From: Polyporus tsugae
Lineage: Eukaryota > Basidiomycota > Agaricomycetes > Polyporales > Polyporaceae
DNA: 64,000 bases
Direction: 5' to 3'
Assembly: GCA_024305745.1 (NCBI GenBank)
Contig: JAHRBS010000003.1
Location: 1 to 64,000 of the forward strand
Shown piece by piece: positions 1-11,282 of this stretch. A program made the translations under genes and the position numbers. Under the pieces are notes generated by a model. It was not told the origin of the DNA. It ran no database searches and worked only from the letters and a program-made list of their open reading frames with translations. Position 1 is the stretch's first letter. Each line of letters opens with the position of its first letter.

Positions 1-88
1 CCCTAACCCTTCTCACCTCACACCCACGTCCCCCCCCCTTTACCCTCCCCCCTCCCCCCTCCCCTCCCCTAACCCTACCCTAACCTTC
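1..88. other. Degenerate C-rich end distal to the telomere array
   Basis: This stretch lies outside (distal to) the perfect telomere repeats. It starts with one CCCTAA unit and continues as long C runs mixed with CCCT and CCCTAA-like pieces. No gene is seen. It could be true degenerate telomeric sequence, but base-calling error at the end of long reads is at least as likely. Confidence 0.6.
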
Positions 89-239
89 CTAACCCTAACC
101 CTAACCCTAACCCTAACCCTAACCCTAACCCTAACCCTAACCCTAACCCTAACCCTAACCCTAACCCTAACCCTAACCCTAACCCTAACCCTAACCCTAA
201 CCCTAACCCTAACCCTAACCCTAACCCTAACCCTAACCT
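89..239. repeat. Telomere, (TTAGGG)n, about 25 copies
   Basis: An uninterrupted run of CCTAAC units on the + strand, equal to TTAGGG on the - strand, which is the standard telomere repeat of most filamentous fungi. The G-rich strand runs 3' toward position 1, as required for a left chromosome end. The array abuts coding sequence of gene A directly at about 239/240 with no subtelomeric spacer. Confidence 0.97.
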
Positions 240-2459
240 GGAAGGCGACGTCGTGTTGAGATGCGGAGTGAGAGGGGCGGGGGTTGTAGTCGCCGAAGTT
301 GCTGCCGAAGTCGAGCGCGTCTTCGACTTCGGCGGCGTCGTCGTCGTCGTCGTCGTATACGGAGAGAGTGGATGAGGAGGAAAACAGGGAGCGGCATTTT
401 GGAAGATAAGGGAGGAGGGCGCAGAATTGAGGGCCGTCGTCAGGGACGATTGCTGCGCGGCGGGGGATGGGGACTCCAGCTGGGGAGTATATGGGTATTT
501 CGTGGTGTTGATTGTCGTATATGTCGGGGAAATTGAGAATGTCGATGGGGGAGCGAGAGATTGGGTCGCTGCTGTCGTACAGCTCGTTGCCATGGTCGAA
601 GATGATTTCGTCTGAAGGGATGGGATCCCAGCGGCCGACTTCGGAACACCTGAGAGGTCAGAGTGTTGAGCGGGATGAGATGTGGTGGGATGGGAGTGGA
701 GTGGACTCACTGGATATGGAGTGCGAGGGCGACTTTGTAGACACTGAGGTAGCGATGGTCTACTGCGCGAGCCCAGAAGTTGCGCTGTAGTTCGCGGGAA
801 GCGTCGCCGTCGATGAGGCGGTTTTGGCCGTGCTTTGATGAGAAAGCGACGGGGACGCAAGCTCCGCAAATGGTGGCTCTGTATTGGGGAGGGGCGTCGC
901 TGATCCAAGAGTTGTAAGAGCGGCGGATCTCTTTATGAAGGCGGAAGGTGGTGTCGAGATCGAGGTCGAAGTACTTGCTTGTGCTGGAGATGGGGGTGAG
1001 TGGTTTATCAGTGTGTGACGGGGCAAATATGCGAAGATGCAGGAGAACTGCGTCCTGGGAAGAAACCGGTAATCTGCGAGGATGCAGGTGAACTGCGTTC
1101 TGGGAAGAACCTGATGATATGCGAGGACGCAGGCGAGCTGCGTTCTCGCAGGTTTTGACGGAGAGCGACAGGTATCAGGATGCGGGGGCAGAGTGTGATG
1201 CCACATGTGCGAGAACGCAGATGAGCTGCGTCCTCGCAAGCTGCATACTGCATGGCGAGAGCAATTTGTCCAGTGGCATGAAGTGGTTGCATAGTATGCT
1301 GACAGAATCGAAACCTTCGACAGTCCGATGAACAGTTGCGAGGTTGCAGGCGACCTGCGTTCCCGCAAAGATACGGATGATACGAGGGACTTACAAGATA
1401 TTGAGTGCGAACTCGCTGATATCCTTGTCGCTGTCGAGTTTGGGATACCTGCGGGTAACGTGGATGTCGCGGTAGTTGATCTTCGACAGCATGAAAGCGA
1501 GCATGACGAAGACCGCTCGGCCTGAGCGTGCGTCCATGGGACGGATATTCTTGTAGGAGACGGCGCCAGCGCGATCGACGGGCGCACCGACCAAAGTCTT
1601 CGGCACCATGACGAGCCAGCCGTGCTCGACCTGGCGTGCGACGCCGATGTAGAGCAAGTGCTCATGGGGTTCGAAAGAAAGGAAGTCTATGGTGCCGTTG
1701 AACTGCATGTATCTGCGGTCGGTCATCAACTTGAAGGTCCACTGCGGATCGTAGTGAGCGACGCGATCGGCCATGTTGGGGAGAATGGCGTCGAGTCCGA
1801 CACGGTTACCCATCATCTGACGGAGGTCGAGGTGCATCTGAGTTTGGTCCGGGACGAGTCAGAACGGCGTACAATCAATAGGACGGAGAGACTTACGCCC
1901 ATATTCGAGTAGACAATGTCGTTGCTGTCCTTGTCGTGGACGAGAGCGGGATCGATAGAGACCTTGATCTTCTGTTTGAGGAGACGCATGGCCCTCTCGC
2001 GGACGTTGATATCAGCGCCGTGGAGGTACATCTTGCGGAAGTCGGAGAGGGGGATGGAGCGAGCAGCGATTTGGTCATATCGTTGATCGAGAGAGTTGTC
2101 GTCAGAAAACTGGGCTAGGATGGTGTTGGTGAGCGTGACTTGGTCGATCCCCTCGCCGTCGTCCCAAGCGGGCGGCAGCCCGTTGGTATCGAAGTCGATT
2201 TCATCTCCTAATGCGACATCGTCTGGATCGAATACCTGTGTCCCCAATCCCTCCTCAGGGACGATCGCGGTCGTCTCGCCAGAGTAAGGGGTGGACGAGC
2301 GAGCTCTGAAAAGTGAGATGGGGTGGAAAGAAGGCGTCAGGCAGCGAGTATGTCAGAAGGGAGAAGAACGTACCGTGGCGCATCATGATTCTCGATGGGG
2401 TTCGAGCTTGAGCCCTGCACGAACTCAGGATAGGAGAAATCAGAAGCATTGTGTGGCAT
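240..2459 (-). CDS. Gene A: unrecognised protein, 3' end replaced by telomere
   Basis: Five exons can be spliced: 2459-2374, 2305-1897, 1837-1395, 983-711 and 649 to the telomere. All introns are GT-AG and the frame is preserved throughout. The product is at least about 540 aa. It is acidic near the N terminus and has a soluble central part (for example YDPQWTFKLMTDRRYM and FEPHEHLLYIGVARQ), and a low-complexity tail with six Asp in a row near 334-351. I do not recognise the family and see no catalytic motif. The last exon has no stop codon: its frame stays open through the telomere as a Val-Arg repeat and only meets a stop at 13-15. The gene is therefore truncated at its 3' end. Intron 3 (411 nt) is far longer than the others because it contains five 31-bp palindromes. 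The start ATG at 2459 is followed by a spliceable short first exon. Confidence 0.8.
1030..1367. repeat. Palindrome cluster 1: five 31-bp elements in gene A intron 3
   Basis: Units at 1030-1060, 1074-1104, 1120-1150, 1208-1238 and 1337-1367, each exactly 31 bp. Each has a 13-nt arm of the type TGCGAGRWNGCAG, a 5-nt spacer and a 13-nt arm CTGCNWYCTCGCA. The first two have decayed right ends (CTGGGA instead of CTCGCA). Spacers are purine-rich on the + strand (GAGAA, GTGAA, GCGAG, ATGAG, GCGAC), so the units read in the same sense as the host transcript on the - strand. All five fall inside the intron spanning 984-1394. Confidence 0.92.
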
Positions 2460-3228
2460 GGCTGAGAGAAATGGTGTGGAACAGAAGAGGCGACAGCGAT
2501 AAAATGATGGGGGGAGAAGATGCGAAGAGGGTACAACGATGAACGCGATTTTCAGAGGGACATGTCGATGACCGCACCTCGGCTCGTTCCGTGCAGGGTT
2601 GCGTCAGTGTCAGCGAGATTGACTTTGGACCAGTCCTTGGTGGATACAGCTTAGTGGCAGGCGCATGATGGGGGCCGTTGTTACGCCGAGTTGGGACTAG
2701 AGGCCATGCTCAGGCACTGGTTGTGCGCGCTACTCTGAAGGTCCGTGGATGAACATTAGAATGAGCACAGCCCATGTACTGAGTGCGCTTCGCAGGGTTG
2801 CGACCGTCCAGGCAGACGATGTTGAGAAGATTATGTTATTGGTAGAAGACGTGGCTGAGTACCGAGAGAGACAGGGCAGCGGAAAGGAAAGTGGTCAAAT
2901 GAGCGTGAGAGAGAAGGGAGCGATGAAGTGGAGTGCGGGGGCGGAACACGGAATGAAGAGAGACGGTGGATGTGTGGGACAGTGGGCAGAGCTGATTTCT
3001 GATGTGGCAAATGCGCAAAGAAGCAAATGAATGATTTTTGAACACAAAGTGAATACATCGAGGCATGTAGTGTACGTTTGGGTGTCAGGGGAGGAGTTGG
3101 CTACTGCAAACGACAACTGTCATGCCAATTTTTCTTGTGCACGTTGCGTGCACGAGAGGGGGCGGTTGAGGGAGCGAAGCTGATGACTGATAAGTCAATG
3201 GACTTGAAGTGGAAGAAAGGGCGCTTAC
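2460..3228. other. Intergenic, no supported gene
   Basis: The + strand is strongly purine-rich and the - strand pyrimidine-rich. Short frames in all phases lack recognisable protein character. The part next to 2460 should hold the gene A promoter and 5' leader; no TATA or other element stands out. Confidence 0.5.
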
Positions 3229-3868
3229 GGAGGGCAGGACACGTCCCTGAGGCGTGTGGTGGGACGACCAAGCGCACCGTTGGTGGAAGGACGAGAGGAA
3301 GGAGAGGGGAGTACGCGGAGAGGGGAGGGTGGTGCAGTGTGAGCGCGGGGTGGAGCGTCGCGGATGGGCGAGGGATGCTGACGCTGTGAGGGGATGTGAT
3401 GAGGAGGGGGGGGTAATGGGCCGTGAGGGGTTGGCGGCCGTGGAGGGAGCTAGTGCAGCGCGATCAGGAAAGGAGCGCGGGTAGTACTGAACATGAAAGT
3501 AGAGATCTCACCGATTCGTGTGACCGTGTTCTGAGGGGAAGACGGGGAAGAGGCTTGGGGAGGGTATGTGCAAAGTCGCAATTGAGGGTGCGCAAGCCCA
3601 AGGGGGACTGGAAGGAGAGTTCGTCGGTGAGGACGATTTGCGGTATGGATGTGCGCGGAGCGGACGGAGATGTTGTGGTGGCAGTACGGGACTTCTCAGG
3701 AGTGCGGCGCTCGTCAGACGGATTGTCATTGGCGTGAGAGAGCGGGTCTCGGATCTGCGGGTTCGGGGAGTCTGTCATATGGAAGAGGTCAGACTGATGT
3801 GGTAGCGGGCGAATGGTCTCGTCGGTGTCCGTGCTATCGGACGATGCTACGGAGAGGGGGCGCATCAC
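3229..3868 (-). CDS. Possible Pro/Ser-rich gene, unrecognised
   Basis: A frame starting with ATG at 3868 encodes about 119 residues of Ser/Thr/Pro-rich sequence. It ends at a good donor (GTGAGA) near 3511. A C-rich second exon could follow from about 3450 to 3229, ending before a GTAAGC donor. Codon choice resembles fungal low-complexity coding sequence, but no domain is visible. The exon 2 frame is ambiguous, because two frames are open. The model could equally be pyrimidine-rich non-coding DNA. Confidence 0.3.
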
Positions 3869-4503
3869 GAATTGACGGGGCTGGTTGTGGGGAGAGGGAG
3901 GAGGCTAAATATTGTTGGAGGGAGTGTGAGAAATGTGCTTTGTGAACGGCGAGCGCGGGTGCGGCGAAATAGGCTGGAAGTGCAGAAGCATGTGTGGGAG
4001 CGGGAGAAGTGATGAGCTTCTGAAGCGAAGTGAGAGCTGACGTTAATTACGCTAAGCAGTGCGAAGCGAGTCCAGATTAGGAGAGCGCTGGACCGGGAGT
4101 GGGTGAAATGGGCTTCCTGCCGAGGCTGTGGAACGGGAGTGTTACGTCACTGTTTGCAATTGCAGCTGATGGAGTAGCGGGACGAGGTGTCGGTTGCCAC
4201 GTCTACTCTCCTGGACAGCTGGATATGAACTGTAGAACAGGATGATTGGAAGGGGTGGTTTTACGAGAAGCCTGGTGGTGCATGGTGGAAGAGCGGATGT
4301 GTTGCTGTATGAACCATTGCTCAGAAGTTGTCTGCGTAGGAGAGATGTTTGAATGACAGATATGTAACGAGCCTGCGACATGTGTGGCAAATGCGCACAG
4401 AGTGTACGCATTCTGTGGGCGATAAGAGGATGTTATTGTGACGACCGGTTGCTTGAACACAACGCGCCTTTGTGGCCGGACTGATGATTGAACGGATGGA
4501 TGT
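3869..4503. other. Intergenic, no gene seen
   Basis: No frame with protein-like composition and no repeat recognised before the palindrome pair that begins at 4504. Confidence 0.5.
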
Positions 4504-4764
4504 TGCGAGAACGCAGTGCGCCTGCTTCCTCGCACGATTGGGTGCGTAGCGAGCACCGCAATGTTGCGAGAACGCAGGCGAACTGCAACCTCGCAAGGAT
4601 CGATATCTGGGGAGGTCGGTAAAGGACCGTCAACCGTCCGGCGAGCTTCAGAGACACGGTACTCTTGACATCTGCGAGAACGCAGTTCGCCTGCGTTCTC
4701 GCAACCTTGCGGTGCTCGCTACGCACCCAATCGTGCGAGGAAGCAGGCGCACTGCGTTCTCGCA
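4504..4764. repeat. Palindrome cluster 2: four 31-bp elements inside a larger inverted repeat
   Basis: Units at 4504-4534, 4565-4595, 4673-4703 and 4734-4764. In addition, the whole block 4504-4595 is a near-perfect reverse complement of 4673-4764, including the unique 30-nt linker containing GCTCGCTACGCACCCAATCG on one strand. The result is a large hairpin-capable structure with arms of about 92 bp and a loop of about 77 bp. It lies about 280 bp beyond the stop codon of gene B. Confidence 0.9.
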
Positions 4765-5041
4765 GATGTCAGCGGCACGGACGCACTGTGTCCACACGAT
4801 GCAGTCTCCAAATACGTGTGTCGCACTCAGTATGAACTGCAGGGGCAGTCGTGGCACGCGATGTGAGCTGCGTCGACACAGTATATATCGTACACAACAG
4901 CACAGAGATGACGGACATACATGGGTATTCTTACAAGCAACTGGAGAGGGTACAACGCGGGATGGACAAGAGGAGGGGTCGAATGACAATGCTGACGATC
5001 CGCACTGGACTGCACACCCCGCGCACCAAAGCGACACTGTC

Positions 5042-8000
5042 CTAGTTCTTGCGCGGAGCCATCTGCCTACCTGCGACGCGACCCGGTCTGCCCGACCCAC
5101 CGCGGCCTTCTTTGTCGTCGATCGCGCGGTCCTCAACCTCGTCTTCGTTGACCGCCGCCAGCTTCGCTGCCTTCTTCGCCGCGGCGGACTGGCGGGTCGT
5201 GGTGCCCGCTCTCGCGCGCGTCGATGCTGGCGCCTTCGCCCCGCGCCCACGCGCCAGGGGCATGGCTTTGGGCTCGAGCGTGTCTTCATCGTCGTCTCCG
5301 GGTGTAGGCGAAGACGGCGGCGCCATAGCCCTGGACGCAGACGCATTCTGCCTCAACCTCGACTTCGGCGGGCTGACTCCTCCGGCCTCACGAGTGTCCT
5401 GCACAATCGAACTCGACCGCTCCCGACGCTTTCGAGACGGTCCTCCAACATCGCCCCCTGTCAATCCGTTAGAAACGCCAACGTGTGCCAACAGCACAAA
5501 ATAATTACCGGTCGATTGATCCTTCGCCGACTCCTGAGACGTACTGTGCTCATCGCCCCTGGCTTCACGCTCATACACAGGGCCTTGGTCCACTTCGGCG
5601 CGCCGCTGCATCCGCCCAGAAGCAACGTCGTAGAGTAGCCCCGCGACGTCCTCCACCCCCCAGTCCTTCACAAAATCGTCCCAGCCCACCGGACAGCCAA
5701 TGGTGGGGTGATCGTCGCGGATGTGGGCCACAATCTCGCCTGCAAGGGCGTCGCCCGAGCGCATCAACACCAGGTGCCAGAACTTCCCTCGCCGCGCCTC
5801 GTAACGGGCGTCCGGCTCGCCCTCAAACCAACCCACCGCAGGGTCATCAGTCACCTCGGCGAGGGCCGTCTGAAACATCCGGCTGACAGCCTCCCCGTCC
5901 ATCGCATCCAACAGCGCTCCGAACTCCCCGACCTCGTCGTCAGTCGGTGGTGCAAGCTGCGGCCTGAACGTCTCGTACCGCGGAGCCTGCGACGGCTCGT
6001 TCGGGAACGTGCTCGGAACCACGTCAGGCAGAGGCGACGTCGGGATCCGGTCGTCCGACATCGGCACCTCCCTCTCCACCTCGTTCTCAGGCTCAGGCTC
6101 AGGCACAACCTGCGATGATGACGGCACAAGCACCGTGCCTGGCTGCGACGCTTCAGCCGGCAAAGCCAACGCCGGCGGCCCCATTTCTCCTGGAAGGTCA
6201 ACGTCCATGGCGTCTTCTCCCTGTCCCGTCCCTGCGCCCATCGACGCCACCTTCGGCTTAGGAAGCACCGGGAACGTCTTCAACCCGCCGGGCAGGTCGT
6301 TCGCGGGAGTCGCAGACGCAGACCCCGTTTCTGCAGGGGTCGAGGCCGCACCAGTCGCTGTTCCCCGGCGCGCCGGCGCTTCGCCCGGTCGTTCAGGGCC
6401 ATCTTCTGGCAGTGAGGTACGCGGCTGTGGATCCGTCGGCACTGCACGACGTTCGACCGCGGCGTCCGTCGCAGACTGCCCCGTGGGATCGGCCTCCACC
6501 ACCTCGTCATTCAACGCCGCCTCTTCAGCCTCACGCTTTGCCTTCAACGCCGCAACCGGGTCCGGCAGACGAGACCGGTCGAGACGTTTCGCCTCCATCT
6601 GCGCCCAGTCCGCGCTCCAGTTCATATCCTGCGTGTAAACCTGCCCGGACGGCCGCATTGCCTTGCGGCGAACGGTCGGCCCTGTTGATGGCCCTGCTTC
6701 CAATTCCGTCAGCGCGTCCTCGTATCCTTCTTCGACCAGTCCATGGCAGTAGACAGTGTAAGCGTCCGGGTCTTCCAACGCGAACTCCTCCAGATCCTCG
6801 AACTCGTTCTCCCCTAGCTCTCTGGCCTTGGGCAGATCAGGCAGGTATTGGGCGAGGTCCTCATCCGAGATGTGGGTGTATGGTGCGTTCGGTGTGGGGA
6901 ACGCCAGATTGTACTCTGCCTGCAGCGCGTTGCGCATCATAGCCTGAAAATGTTGGTCAGCCGGTGCCAATACAGCGTGGGGAATCATAGACGACTCACG
7001 CAGGCGAGCTTCCTCGTGAGTAGCGCAACTTCGTGGCTCCATGGCTCCTTGCGCAACTTCCCGGATGTCATCGTCAACGAGTCCGCGTTCGGACCCAGCG
7101 CGAGCGGGCATCGGCTCAACCCGTCGATCGCCTTCTTGACGGCCAGCGTGTGCTCCGCCATTTGCGACGCGTCCGGGACGAACATGTTGCTAGCGAGGTA
7201 GGTGACCGCCGCCTTGTCCTGGCCGCCTGCAGCCTCTTCTGGCGGCGAGAGCGGTTGACCCGAGAGGTCGACGAAGCGCGACAAGAGATCCGAGTCCCAG
7301 TTCGCGAACTTCGTCGTTGCGCCTGGGCGACCAAAGAAGTCCGCCAGATTGGGCTGACAATGTTCGCCCAGGAACGTGAACAGCGAGTCGCGCAGGTCGA
7401 TGTACGGCTGGTGATTCAGCATCCTGCCGAGCGTGTCGCCGTAAACCCGCCAGCCGACCACCATCAGGTACGCGTAGCACAGGAATCCGTTCGACACGCC
7501 CGTCTTCGCCCCGCTCTCCGGCTTTTCCCACGTCAGAGCGTGCCGGTACAGCAGTGCGAGACAGGGGTATCTCTTGACGTCCGTGACCGGCAGAGAGGGG
7601 ATGATGCGCCCGACCATGTCGTTCGTGGCGCGCTCGATGACGGACCTGTCGATCGTCGTGAGTTTGTCGGAGCCTTTTAGCGAGCGGGTCACCGTGTCGC
7701 GGAGGACGTTGTACACCGAAAACACTTCCTTGTAGTCGTCCTCGCCGAAGGTGACGGACTTGAACGCTTCCTTGAGACTCTTGGGGAAGTCGTTCGCGGC
7801 CTTGACTTCTTGCTTCGCCCTTGACCCCGAGATGTGCAGCTTCGCGACTTCGCCGTTTAGCTGGTTCATCGACACCGCGTAGAACGACTCGTGTTCCTTC
7901 TTGAAGAACGACGTCGCGTACTCGTCGCCGCACGTCCGGATCGTGTCGATGTTCGCCAGGAGCCATTTCGCGAGCTACACTATCGTCAGATGGGATACGC

Positions 8001-11000
8001 ATGACGGAGCAGCTGGATCGTACCGCGTCGTGGATCTCCGTCGTGGTGGTGAACGAGAATCGATCGGTGTTGCCTAGTAGGTTGCAGACGTAGGAGAGGT
8101 AGTCAGGGAACACCGACTTCCCGTCGCCTTGCGCGCGCAGCATCCCGATTTGCGCCAGCGGGTCGAGTGTTCGGGTGATCTGTGTCGGGCCATGTGAGTT
8201 GACATGTCTTACATCCAGCATAGACGTAGCTGTGCGAGGACGCAGTCTGCCTGCTTTCTCGCAACATTCCACACGATCATTGCGAGGACGCAGCACGACT
8301 GCTACCTCGCAACATCTCTAACAATCATTGCGAGGTAGCAGGCAGACTGCATCCTCGCATACTTCCCATCCGTACCACCGTCACGGACGCGCGGGACATC
8401 CGATGTCTGCGAGAACGCAGTGCCTCTGCATTCTCGGACGGATCCAAGGACATTGTGCCCGGATCCGTGCAGCTGCGAGGTCGCAGTCCGACTGCTTTCT
8501 CGCAACAGTCTTGCAACCGCTCGAACGCTGCGAGGACGCAGACGGCCTGCAACCTCGCAACAATCTTGCAACCGCTCGGACGCTGCGAGGACGCAGACGG
8601 CCTGCAACCTCGCACACTTCGCACCTCCAGCGCACCCCCGCCCTCGCCCAATACCTGATCCCGTTCGGCGAACTACTCACCACTTTAAACCCCATCTCCG
8701 CCCGGCTGATCACGTTGCTGAAATCTTCCAGGAACTTGTCGCACAGGAACGGGATGTTCAACCGACGCTCACCGAGCACTTGAAGCTGGTGGAACCACGC
8801 AAGCTTCTTCGCAGCCTGGCTCACCGCCAACCGGTTGTCGTCCGTCTCAGACATCGTCGCCAGCGCACGCTTCCACTCCACTCCCAACACGCTCATCACC
8901 TTCTCCCGGTACTTCGTCATTGCCGTCGTCCACACGTCGCTCTCCCAGTCCCCGATCTTCGTGTTCGCCGTCGTCACCCGGAACTGTTCGTCGTACATCC
9001 CGTCCAGCTTCTCCAGAATCTCCTTGCTCCACACAACAGGCGACAGCTTGTGCAGCTGAACAAGCTTGTCTTCAGCGCAGTCGTAGTGCCGCTTCGCCCG
9101 ACTAATACCCATCTTCTCCGCTTGCCGCTGCGCCGCAACCGTCTGTCGCTTCGCAACATTCGCCAACGACGCCGCCGCCCAGATCTCTTCCGTCACCACT
9201 ATCTTCGGATTCACCTGCGTCAGCACCTGCTCGTAGTTTCGGAACACGTGCGCGTCCTCGTCCTCCGCGTCCGCAAGGTCCGGGAAGATGTCCGTCGTCC
9301 CCACAAGCCGAATGTCCCGCATGCACGCGTGAACCATCCACCGCCAAAGCTGCAAACACAACATATTCAGTACCCCCCCAGTTTCCCTCCCTCCCTCACC
9401 AAAATCATCCACGTTCACGTACCATCGCAGATCCAGACTTCTTCGACAAGTCCTTCTTCGAAGGTCGACCCAGCGCCGCACTCAGACGCGCAAGTGGAAC
9501 GCACCCTGACACCTTGAAGTACGCAAGCTGCCACAGATCCCGGATCAGCGCAAGGTTCTCCTGTTGCGTGAACAGGAAGTTCGTCGTCCCCTCCTTCAAC
9601 TCCGACTCCTTGAACACCACGTTCAGGATCCCCGTCCGAAACTGCGCCGTCCCCGGCACTGGAAGCGTATCCCCTCCGTGCTCCTCGATCCACCGCCCCA
9701 TCTGCGCCTCCAGCTTCCAAAACATAATCTGCGCCCGCTCCTGCACGTCCTCCGCCTTCGCAGGCCGCGCTTCGTTCGACGCAAGCTGCGCAACAAGCGC
9801 AGGCTTCCGCTCCAGCTTCGCTGTATCACCCTCGTCAGCGCACACACTTCATTCCTCTCTCACACACACTTCACCACTCACTTGAGTCGTACAGCGTCGT
9901 CGTCCACAGCGCCATCTCTTCCTCCGCCTTCGTCAGGTCCTCAATTTGCTCCTCAAGCCTCGTCCCCAACGTGTCCACCATTTCCCCCTGCATGTTCAGC
10001 TCCCCCTGCGCCCCCGCTGCCTGCTGCGCCTGGTACAACTCCAGTTGCCGCTGATACCCAGACTCCTTCTCGACGAACTCCTGGTGCAGCTCTTGCATCG
10101 CCTCCTGACGATGGTTCCCGCTCAGGAAGTGGATCCGCCGCTCCGCCGCAGGACACGTCCACGAGATCTCCTTCAGGTCCTTCATCGGCACAGGTGACAG
10201 CGAGACGCACGCCGGGTTGATGTGCGCCCCGTTCACCATCGCGATCATCGGGTGCTCCCAGTCCACCTTCCGCAACCTCAGGCTCTGCTTGATGCTCGCC
10301 AAGTGCGCCTTGTTGATCGCCCGCTCGTTCACCACCGTCCACTCCTGCTTCACCGTCGGGTCGGGGAACACGATCCTCACCCGCACGAACCCGATGATCG
10401 CGGCGTCCAGCTCCACCTGGTCAGGAGTCGTGAGATTCACCTTGTCCAGATCCAGGTCCTCCACCTTCACCGTAACCTTCGGCGCCTTCGGAGCCTTCCC
10501 CTTCTGGAAACGCGCCCCACCGTCAGCATCCCCCTCGCCATAACCCTGTGAGCCACTCACCGCGCTCCTCCTCCCCTTCGCAGCTACCGTCGTCGGCACG
10601 CGGTTCGACTGAACACGTCCCCTCATCAGCCCATCGCCGTCCACAAGCCCTGCCACAACACCCACCTTCGCAGCCGCACCCTTCGTCTCCGTCTTCCCGG
10701 CCGACGGACCTCCGGCCGACCCTTGCGCCGCCGCCCCGGCTCCCTGCTTTCACAAATCCAATCAGACGTTACGCGTCGCACCATCAGATTCTGGGTACCC
10801 ACCTGCGCTTTCGCTTTCCTCTTCGCTTCCATTGTCTTCTTCAACGCCTCCATTTGGGCGTCCAGTTCGGACAGTCCCGCCGACTCGTCCTGTTCAATGT
10901 CCGCCGTCATTAGCTCATCGCAATTGTCATCATCGCCTCCATCATCGTCGACGTACCCCGTCGTCGCCCTGCGTCTGTTCCTGCCCATCCGTCGTCTCCG

Positions 11001-11061
11001 CGTTGTCCTCCCGTAGCTCCATATCCTTCCCTTTCCCTCGCCTCTTGCTTGCTCCAGACAT
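5042..11061 (-). CDS. Gene B: large protein with ParB/Srx-like segment
   Basis: Nine exons (11061-10957, 10889-10803, 10743-9882, 9820-9423, 9349-8681, 8179-8024, 7974-7000, 6943-5509, 5457-5042) give 5103 nt, or 1700 aa, with every junction in frame. Residues of about 170-280 resemble the N-terminal ParB/sulfiredoxin fold: a stretch with AINKAHLASIKQSLRLRKV, a hydrophobic strand, then FLSGNHRQEAM, the position of the GxxR/GNHR motif of that superfamily. Next come a coiled-coil-like region, an alpha-helical middle part, and a long acidic, Pro-rich, basic-tailed C-terminal third (nuclear-type low complexity). The function is not known, and the ParB assignment rests on one motif and its spacing. 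Intron 5 (8180-8680, 501 nt) is expanded by seven 31-bp palindromes; all other introns are 49-73 nt. Palindrome clusters also flank both ends of the gene. Confidence 0.82.
8233..8614. repeat. Palindrome cluster 3: seven 31-bp elements in gene B intron 5
   Basis: Units at 8233-8263, 8281-8311, 8329-8359, 8408-8438 (last arm CTCGGA, decayed), 8474-8504, 8529-8559 and 8584-8614. The last three are spaced 55 bp apart with near-identical linkers containing CTTGCAACCGCTCG, so a unit plus its linker was tandemly duplicated here. All seven lie in the intron between donor GTGAGT at 8680 and acceptor CAG at 8180. Confidence 0.92.
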
Positions 11062-11282
11062 GTCGACGTTGTATCAGTGTGTAAAGGCCGTCGATGTGCG
11101 AGAATAGATGGTGATGGAGGAGCGCAACGTTGCGCTCCCGAAAATTTCCTTCGCTGATCACCTGGACCCCAGCCACTCCACCTGCCTGATTCGTCGTGCA
11201 GCGCGTGTCATAGCCCCCAAAGACCCTCGGCGCACTCGTTTTCTGTCGCGTACGTCGCCCGCTGTGTTCTGTTCCCGTACGT

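Noticed and set aside
89..240. Long Leu-Gly and Val-Arg reading frames across the telomere
   Set aside because: They are only translations of the six-base telomere repeat. The Val-Arg one matters solely as proof that gene A has no stop.
6009..6638. Long + strand frame opposite gene B
   Set aside because: Shadow of the low-complexity, GC-rich C-terminal third of gene B. The - strand model splices cleanly over 1700 codons.
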